From Microcystis wesenbergii FACHB-1317 (GTDB lineage Bacteria > Cyanobacteriota > Cyanobacteriia > Cyanobacteriales > Microcystaceae), in assembly GCF_014696875.1 (NCBI RefSeq), contig NZ_JACJQV010000126.1, positions 1 through 50,095 on the forward strand: DNA of 50,095 bases, written 5' to 3'. Within the stretch, counting starts at the first letter, position 1. Every line of letters starts with the position of its first letter. A program made the translations under genes and the position numbers. A model generated the notes under the pieces. That model did not search any database, was not told the origin of the DNA, and worked only from the letters and a program-made list of their open reading frames with translations. Below are positions 44,701 through 50,095 of the stretch, piece after piece.

Positions 44701-44880
44701 AGACCTCTTGTCTAATTGATTTTTGAGGGTTGAAAAAAGTCAAAAATAACGATTAAGCGGCATAAAATATCTAAATAGACCATTTAATTGATTATTATTC
44801 ATTTTTAATTCTCCTGACTACCGATTACTGACTACTGACTCCTAACCCTAACAACAATTTTTGATTTTTACCAGAGGTCT
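44701..44880. mobile_element. MITE with AGACCTCTTG ends, copy 2
   Basis: 180 bases bounded by AGACCTCTTG and CCAGAGGTCT, closely matching 8481-8661. It ends one base before the hpt ATG, and its terminal AGAGG is the only Shine-Dalgarno-like sequence there. Confidence 0.82.
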
Positions 44881-44881
44881 G

Positions 44882-45823
44882 ATGAATCAAGCTCCTTTTC
44901 TTCCAGTCAACCATCCCCAGCCTAACTTTCTCCACTGGTTAGGGAGTCTCTGGAAATTTTCCCGTCCCCATACGATTATCGGCACTTCTTTCAGTGTTTT
45001 AAGTCTGTATTTAATTGCTTTAGGCAATATTAGCGATTTTTTTAGCCATTGGTCGGTTTTATTGCTCACTTGGACTGCTTGTCTTGCGGGTAATGTCTAT
45101 ATCGTCGGTTTAAATCAGTTAGAAGACATCGACATCGATAAAATCAATAAACCCCATCTTCCCCTAGCCAAGGGCGAATTTTCTCGGTTAACAGGAGGGT
45201 TAATCGTGGGTTTAAGCGGTATTTTAGCAATTATACTGGCTTTTATCGGTGGTTTTTGGTTGTTAATCACCGTGGGGATTAGTTTACTCATCGGCACTGC
45301 CTATTCCTTGCCACCAGTGCGTTTAAAACGCTTTCCCCTCTGGTCCGCCTTCTGTATTTTTACCGTCCGAGGTGTCATCGTTAATTTAGGTCTTTTTCGC
45401 CACTACAACACAGTTATTAATCAAAATCAGTCTATCTATCCCTCGGTCTGGGTTTTAACAGCTTTTGTTCTCGTTTTCACCGTTGCGATCGCTGTTTTTA
45501 AGGATGTGCCTGACCTAGAAGGCGATCGCATTTACCAAATTACCACTTTTACCCTGCTGCTCGGTCCTCAAAAAATCTTAATAATTTCCCTCTTGACAAT
45601 TTCTCTATGTTATGCAGGGATGATTGCCGTCGGTCTCTTGGGGATAACGGGAATTAATTCTCCTCTGGCCATTGTCGCCCATCTGCTCCTACTACTTCTT
45701 CTTTGGTGGCGTAGTCGCGGAGTAAATTTAGAAGATAAAAGCGAAATCAGCCGATTTTACCAATTTATTTGGAAATTATTCTTCCTAGAATACCTTATAT
45801 TTCCCCTCGCTTGTTTACTATGA
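44882..45823 (+). CDS. hpt: Homogentisate phytyltransferase
   Basis: A 313-residue membrane prenyltransferase (Synechocystis Slr1736, plant VTE2) that joins homogentisate to phytyl diphosphate, the committed step to tocopherol. Both Asp-rich motifs are present: NQLEDIDIDKINKP after helix 2 and FKDVPDLEGDR after helix 6. WKFSRPHTIIGTSFSV and RFYQFIWKLFFLEYL also match the family. I use ATG 44882; a TTG at 44861 would start inside the MITE. Its stop overlaps the start of the next gene (ATGA), implying coupling. Confidence 0.94.
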   Translation: MNQAPFLPVNHPQPNFLHWLGSLWKFSRPHTIIGTSFSVLSLYLIALGNISDFFSHWSVLLLTWTACLAGNVYIVGLNQLEDIDIDKINKPHLPLAKGEFSRLTGGLIVGLSGILAIILAFIGGFWLLITVGISLLIGTAYSLPPVRLKRFPLWSAFCIFTVRGVIVNLGLFRHYNTVINQNQSIYPSVWVLTAFVLVFTVAIAVFKDVPDLEGDRIYQITTFTLLLGPQKILIISLLTISLCYAGMIAVGLLGITGINSPLAIVAHLLLLLLLWWRSRGVNLEDKSEISRFYQFIWKLFFLEYLIFPLACLL

Positions 45824-48066
45824 AAATATCTCCTTTTTTAGCGGCCATTCCCTTACTTTTGCTAGGTGGTACAAGCGCACCTAGTCAAGAAACCATTGAT
45901 CCGCAATTATTAACCGGCAACCTTCGTTTAACCCTGAAAAATGGTGTTTGGAAACTGTGGCAAGATCAACCCGTTGATCAAAATCTTACCCTAGATTTAA
46001 GCTGTGATCGCGCTGTTTGTCAACCGTCGGTGTGGGGATACGCGCCGAAATTCAATAAAGAAGTGGATCACCAAGGCACGGTAAAAACGATTAAATTAGA
46101 CAACGCTTGGCGATTACAGGTGAAAATGAAGATTCAAACTCACCCTTGGCAAGCAGAAGTCAGGGAAGCTATCTATAATATCGAAATTGTCCCCTACCAA
46201 GACCAACTTATCGGCAGCTATCAAGGCACGTTAGGGGGAAGAAGACTACAAAACACAGTTAATGGCACAATTTCCCCTTTATGGCCCAATCCTGTCCCTA
46301 ATTATCAACCCCTACAAGCGCGAGAACATCCCCGTTTAATCTTTCGCAAGTCAGAATTAACTAATCTCAGAGAAAAAGCGAAAACTCCCATCGGTCAAAC
46401 TATTATCGCCCAATTAAACAACAGTTTACAAGAAAAAATTTATTACGATGGTTATGTGCCTAATGGGGGTTATCATGCCACAGGTCATTGTTTTTTAGCA
46501 ATTTTAAATCAAGATAGAAAATCAGCAGAAATCGCCTGGGAAATTATCGAAAAAACCCGTAAAAATCGGGGAAGGAGAATCTTAGAACAATCGCCAATTG
46601 TTGCTGGAGTCGCTCTCGCCTACGATCTTTGTTATGATCTTTGGGGAGAAAAGCGCCAACAGGAAATTACTCGCTGGTTATTCAGTGAAAGTAAAAAACT
46701 TCTCAGTGGTTTACCCAAAGATGGATGGAATGGAAACGCAGTTAGTAACTGGAATGCGCGGGCCAGAGGTGCGGCCGGTTTAGCTAGTTTAGCGATTCTC
46801 AAAGAAGATGTACCACCCGATTCTCTCTATTCTCCCTCGGCACAGGTGGAAATGGCCAAACGTCACATCGAACGCTATTTTACCACAGCGATCGGCGATC
46901 GAGGATTTGGCACAGAAGGAGATTTATACAGCACCGAACCCATGGTTATTTCTGTTTTTCCTTTTTTACAAGGCTATCGAAATAGTCTCGGATTAGACTT
47001 AGTAACTGGTTCCTCGGCAGCCCAATTGATCCCCCATTATTTAACCAGAATTGTCCCTAAAAATGGTCAATTATTGATTCCTGCTTATGGCAGACATCAG
47101 ATGTTTGTAGGGGTATCTTTATTAACTATCGGATTGGGAATTACCGATAAATCATGGCTACCAGCAATAAAATGGCGATTACAAGGTCAAGAAAAACAAC
47201 TTTTTCACCCCCATTATCCTCATATTGCCCCTTTTCTTCTCGCTGCTTATCCATCTAATCTTACTCCAGAAAATCCCGAACGCCAACTTTCCAGGGTTTT
47301 AGTTGATCAAGAAAAGGGATTTTATACTTTTCGTAATCGCTGGCAAAATGAAGAGGATTTTGTCGCTAGTATCTATCTTAAACAGCAACCTTTTGTGGGA
47401 GGATGGTCTTTTCCCGATGTCGCCAGTGTGAGAATTTGGGGATTAGGAGGACATTGGGCGAGTTTTGAGGGTTCAAAAGGCGACTGGAATTCGGAAAATA
47501 CGGTTATTTTCCCGAAAACACCGCCTTGGCGACAGGCAAAACCGATATCTTTTCAATCTAGTCCCGATGGTTCGGGAGTAATTACGTTAAAAACTGATAA
47601 AATTAGGGTTAAAGGGGCTGAACCACCCGCAGGAGTCGCTCTAGTTCGCTCTTTCGCCGTCGATTACAGTCTGTCCTCCGGTTCCCCCGGATTATTCGTC
47701 TTGATGGATAAATTATTAGGTAAAGTCGAGCAACCAGAATTTATTAATAAAACTTGGGTGATGAATACCCAGGGAAATGTCACTCTCGGAAAAAATAGTT
47801 TTACTATCACTCAAAATCGGGCAACTATGCAGGGAACTTTTATCACTCCCGTGACTTTAAAAGTCGAGAAAACTGATACAGGTGAGCGCATTTTAGCCAC
47901 AGGTAGCGAGGAGTTTTTTCTAGTGATGACCGTACAGAAAAGTCGTCCCCCAGCAGTTAAAATTATCGGTAAGGGATTAGATGCGATCGTGCAAATTGGC
48001 TCCCAGGAAATCTCAATTATCGATGGTGCAGTTAGATTAAAAGAGATGAATTTTCAAGAGCCATAA
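45820..48066 (+). CDS. Exported heparinase II/III-like (polysaccharide lyase-type) protein
   Basis: A 748-residue protein with a signal peptide (KISPFLAAIPLLLLGGTSAP). Residues 30-160 are a beta domain. Residues 165-490 look like an alpha/alpha toroid (HPRLIFRKSELTNLREKAKT, VAGVALAYDLCYDL, NARARGAAGLASLAIL). The rest is a beta-sandwich (KGFYTFRNRW, VGGWSFPDVASVRIWGLGGH). This is the layout of heparinase/alginate-lyase-like enzymes, suggesting attack on an acidic extracellular polysaccharide, perhaps the colony mucilage. The catalytic residues cannot be fixed from sequence alone. The four-base overlap with hpt suggests an operon. Confidence 0.8.
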   Translation: MKISPFLAAIPLLLLGGTSAPSQETIDPQLLTGNLRLTLKNGVWKLWQDQPVDQNLTLDLSCDRAVCQPSVWGYAPKFNKEVDHQGTVKTIKLDNAWRLQVKMKIQTHPWQAEVREAIYNIEIVPYQDQLIGSYQGTLGGRRLQNTVNGTISPLWPNPVPNYQPLQAREHPRLIFRKSELTNLREKAKTPIGQTIIAQLNNSLQEKIYYDGYVPNGGYHATGHCFLAILNQDRKSAEIAWEIIEKTRKNRGRRILEQSPIVAGVALAYDLCYDLWGEKRQQEITRWLFSESKKLLSGLPKDGWNGNAVSNWNARARGAAGLASLAILKEDVPPDSLYSPSAQVEMAKRHIERYFTTAIGDRGFGTEGDLYSTEPMVISVFPFLQGYRNSLGLDLVTGSSAAQLIPHYLTRIVPKNGQLLIPAYGRHQMFVGVSLLTIGLGITDKSWLPAIKWRLQGQEKQLFHPHYPHIAPFLLAAYPSNLTPENPERQLSRVLVDQEKGFYTFRNRWQNEEDFVASIYLKQQPFVGGWSFPDVASVRIWGLGGHWASFEGSKGDWNSENTVIFPKTPPWRQAKPISFQSSPDGSGVITLKTDKIRVKGAEPPAGVALVRSFAVDYSLSSGSPGLFVLMDKLLGKVEQPEFINKTWVMNTQGNVTLGKNSFTITQNRATMQGTFITPVTLKVEKTDTGERILATGSEEFFLVMTVQKSRPPAVKIIGKGLDAIVQIGSQEISIIDGAVRLKEMNFQEP

Positions 48067-48075
48067 AAATTGGCC

Positions 48076-48194
48076 AGCAATTCTCATTTTGAAACGATTT
48101 TGCGTTGTTTCAGCGATCTAGAGATTCGTTAAGAATTATTAACCCCTCTAGGTGCAAGGGTTTTAATGTCATGAAACCTTAAAATGAGAATTGC
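48076..48194. mobile_element. Small MITE with AGCAATTCTCATTTT ends
   Basis: 119 bases with 15-bp perfect inverted ends (AGCAATTCTCATTTT / AAAATGAGAATTGCT). It lies just after the heparinase-like gene. The remaining bases to the ferredoxin gene (48195-48348) should hold that gene's promoter; nothing specific is recognised. Confidence 0.8.
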
Positions 48195-48348
48195 TGAAAA
48201 TTGGCAAGTGACCTAAGAAAAGTTAACAGTTGTCAAGATGATGACTATTTGAGCAATGATTTATGATATAATCGATATGGTTGATCAAAATAGCCCCTAA
48301 ATTTAGAACTATCTAGAATTGCATCGATAATTTCCGCCTAACTAAACT

Positions 48349-48717
48349 ATGACTAAATATCATCAAATCACCGTTAACAATCGTCAGACGGGCGAAAAAA
48401 TTACCACCACCGTTGCCGAGGATAACTATATACTCCACAGTCTGGAAAAACAGGGCTATCAATTACCCTTTTCCTGTCGCAATGGAGCTTGTACCAGCTG
48501 CGCGGTCAGGGTATTATCAGGAGATATCCATCAACCAGAAGCGATCGGACTATCGCCGGAATTAAAAGCCAGAGGTTATGCTTTACTTTGTGTCAGTTAT
48601 GCTCGTGGCGATATGGAAGTAGCCACCCAAGACGAAGATGAAGTCTATGAACTGCAATTCGGTCGCTTTTTTGCTCGTGGAAAAGTGCGTTTTGGTTTAC
48701 CCTTAGATGAAGAATAG
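48349..48717 (+). CDS. FdC2-like [2Fe-2S] ferredoxin
   Basis: A 122-residue plant-type ferredoxin. Cys43, Cys48 and Cys51 (PFSCRNGACTSCAVRV) and Cys81 (ALLCVSYA) are the cluster ligands. The C-terminus carries an extension, VYELQFGRFFARGKVRFGLP LDEE, characteristic of the ferredoxin C2 group of plants and cyanobacteria, which differs from photosynthetic PetF in redox role. It is followed 14 bases later by the interrupted inositol-phosphatase gene, so the two were probably cotranscribed. Confidence 0.88.
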   Translation: MTKYHQITVNNRQTGEKITTTVAEDNYILHSLEKQGYQLPFSCRNGACTSCAVRVLSGDIHQPEAIGLSPELKARGYALLCVSYARGDMEVATQDEDEVYELQFGRFFARGKVRFGLPLDEE

Positions 48718-48731
48718 ATTAGGGATTAATC

Positions 48732-49043
48732 GTGCCAGATACCAGCAGCCAATTAGAAAAATACCTAGACATTGCCAGCGAGGCCGCCCTAGCGGCGGGA
48801 ACAATTATCCTCGATAATTGGGGTAAAATCGAGATAATAGAAGAAAAAGGGCGATCGGGCGATTTAGTGACGGAAATAGATCGTCGAGCAGAAACAGAAA
48901 TTATCAAAATTATTAGCCGTCACTTTCCCAAACACGGGATTTTAGCGGAAGAATCGGGAAAACTGCCAGGGACGGATAGCGAGTATCTCTGGGCGATCGA
49001 TCCTCTCGATGGAACCACCAACTATGCCCACGGTTATCCCTAG
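48732..49043 (+). pseudogene. Inositol-monophosphatase-family gene cut by ISAs1
   Basis: The first 103 residues of an IMPase/SuhB-type phosphatase that is normally about 270 residues. AALAAGTIILDNWGKI, SGDLVTEIDRRAE (metal-binding region), GILAEESGK and the metal motif WAIDPLDGTTNYAHGYP are all good. Translation then meets TAG at 49041-49043, which is the first three bases of the insertion sequence. GTG 48732 is the start. The remaining two thirds, with the second half of the active site, must lie beyond the element, if present. Confidence 0.92.
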
Positions 49044-50095
49044 GGCTGTTTCATTCTCCCATCAGAATATCAAAAGTAAAAGCGATCACTGTCAGGTAAA
49101 ATGAGAAGTGAACGCGAACTTTTGAAAGATATGTTGAGCTTAATAGAAAAACTGAAACAAGTCAAGGACTTTCGGAAAGATCAAGGAAAAAGACACCCTT
49201 TATGGATAGTATTAGTAGTAATAATACTGGGAACAATGCTAGGATACTCAGGTTATAGAGAGCTAGGAGAGTTTGCTAAAAATAATCGGCACAGGCTCAG
49301 TCAAGAATTTAACATAATTCCAGAAAGAGTCCCATCCTATTCAACAATTAGAAGGGTAATGATGGGAGTTGACTGGCAGAGTTTGTTAAAAATGTTTAAT
49401 GAATGGGCATTAGAAGAATATGGACAAAGAAGTGATATAAATTGGCTAGACATAGATGGAAAAAGTCTCAAAAACACTCTAAAGAATCCTAACAATGAAC
49501 AACAAAATTTTATTATGTTTGTCTCATTGTTTAGTCAAGAAAGTGGCTTGGTATTACACTTAAAAAGAATTGAAAACAAAAAAGGGTCTGAAATCGACGA
49601 AGGTCAAGCTATAATTGAGGATTGCACTCTCCAAAATAAAGTTTTTACTGGCGATGCTTTACACTGTCAGAAGAAAACAATCAGCTTAATAGCCAAGACT
49701 AAAAATGATTATGTTATCACAGTTAAAGGAAATCAGAAAAATCTTTATCAGCGAATACAAGACCTGAGTAATTCCTCAAAGCCAGAAAGTTGTTTTCTTG
49801 AACAAGATAATAGTCATGGTCGAAAAATATCCAGAAAAATAGAAGTTTTTAAAGTGAGGAAAAATGAAAGACAAGGATTTGAAAATCTGCGAAGAGTTAT
49901 TAAAGTAGAAAGAAGGGGTAGTCGCGGGGATAAAACCTATGAAGAAACAGCTTACTATATCAGTAGCCTAACTGAATCCGCCCAAGTATTTGCTAAAATT
50001 ATTCGAGGACATTGGAAAATAGAAAATCAGTTACATTGGGTAAAAGATGTAATTTTTGAGGAAGATAAAAGCGAGATAAGTGATTTTCAAGCGGC
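49041..50095 (+). mobile_element. ISAs1-family insertion sequence (continues beyond window)
   Basis: Left end TAGGGCTGTTTCATTCTC, shared with 17583 and, in diverged form, with the MITE at 23857. It carries one transposase gene, still open at the window edge. CGGTTATCCC (49031-49040) is the expected left copy of a 10-bp target duplication. Confidence 0.9.
49101..50095 (+). CDS. ISAs1-family DDE transposase, partial (3' end outside window)
   Basis: 331 residues without a stop, from ATG 49101 to the window edge. MLSLIEKLKQVKDFRKDQGK, YRELGEFAKNNRHRLSQEFN, INWLDIDGKSLKNTL with the first catalytic Asp, FTGDALHCQKKT with the second, and GHWKIENQLHWVKDVIFEED with the catalytic Glu are in the order of the ISAs1 family. 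No frameshift or stop is seen, so this copy may be active and could mobilise the ISAs1-ended MITE in trans. It is also the reference for the decayed copy at 17583. Confidence 0.93.
   Translation, partial: MRSERELLKDMLSLIEKLKQVKDFRKDQGKRHPLWIVLVVIILGTMLGYSGYRELGEFAKNNRHRLSQEFNIIPERVPSYSTIRRVMMGVDWQSLLKMFNEWALEEYGQRSDINWLDIDGKSLKNTLKNPNNEQQNFIMFVSLFSQESGLVLHLKRIENKKGSEIDEGQAIIEDCTLQNKVFTGDALHCQKKTISLIAKTKNDYVITVKGNQKNLYQRIQDLSNSSKPESCFLEQDNSHGRKISRKIEVFKVRKNERQGFENLRRVIKVERRGSRGDKTYEETAYYISSLTESAQVFAKIIRGHWKIENQLHWVKDVIFEEDKSEISDFQA

Overview
The window reads as chromosomal DNA of a bloom-forming cyanobacterium, most likely Microcystis aeruginosa or a close relative. The evidence is an orange carotenoid protein with its fluorescence recovery protein, tocopherol genes (homogentisate phytyltransferase, a VTE6-like kinase), several families known only from cyanobacteria, frequent GCGATCGC (HIP1) octamers, PEP-CTERM exoproteins, and a very high load of small inverted-repeat elements and broken transposases. 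No database search was possible; names rest on motif recognition.

Layout. 1-7.3 kb: a 181-bp MITE, a DUF4126 membrane protein, a conserved unknown protein, tRNA-Glu(UUC), a sensor kinase, an EVE-domain/prohibitin pair, and a PEP-CTERM gene split by a second, identical MITE. 7.3-17.5 kb: mostly housekeeping genes (LuxR-type response regulator, three small conserved proteins, cobyric acid synthase with a [2Fe-2S] ferredoxin, cytochrome b561, VTE6-like protein, amino-acid-binding lipoprotein, lipid kinase, quinone-oxidoreductase-like MDR) plus a broken DUF2887 gene. 17.6-25.7 kb: a decayed ISAs1 copy, then a minus-strand N-type (alternative) F-ATPase operon, atpC-Q-R-B-E-F-A. The flanking beta (atpD) and gamma (atpG) genes are missing and mobile-element debris abuts both ends. 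Beyond it lies an insertion-element graveyard with nested MITEs. 25.9-28.7 kb: a Uma2 protein and an overlapping ParA/HEPN pair that looks like a defence or toxin module. 28.8-33.7 kb: ABC1 kinase, small membrane protein, chorismate-utilising enzyme, permease. 33.7-36.4 kb: repeats, a TPR gene tail, a RelE/ParE-type toxin-antitoxin pair and a PEP-CTERM gene shifted out of frame at a nine-base homopolymer. 36.5-40.3 kb: OCP, FRP, a DUF1400 protein, a solitary Dam-type methylase and toxin-antitoxin debris. 40.4-50.1 kb: a large CheA-like hybrid kinase without a visible Hpt domain, an O-methyltransferase, tRNA-Ser(CGA), homogentisate phytyltransferase translationally coupled to a heparinase-like exoenzyme, an FdC2-like ferredoxin, and an inositol-monophosphatase gene cut by an ISAs1 element that runs off the window.

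The strongest observations are the truncated N-ATPase operon, the ParA-HEPN pair, the identical MITE pair (one interrupting a gene that is restored in frame by removing element plus target duplication), a MITE that appears to be a non-autonomous ISAs1 derivative with a perfect 10-bp target duplication nested in another MITE, the homopolymer frameshift in an exoprotein gene, and a MITE whose terminus supplies the only obvious Shine-Dalgarno of the tocopherol gene hpt.
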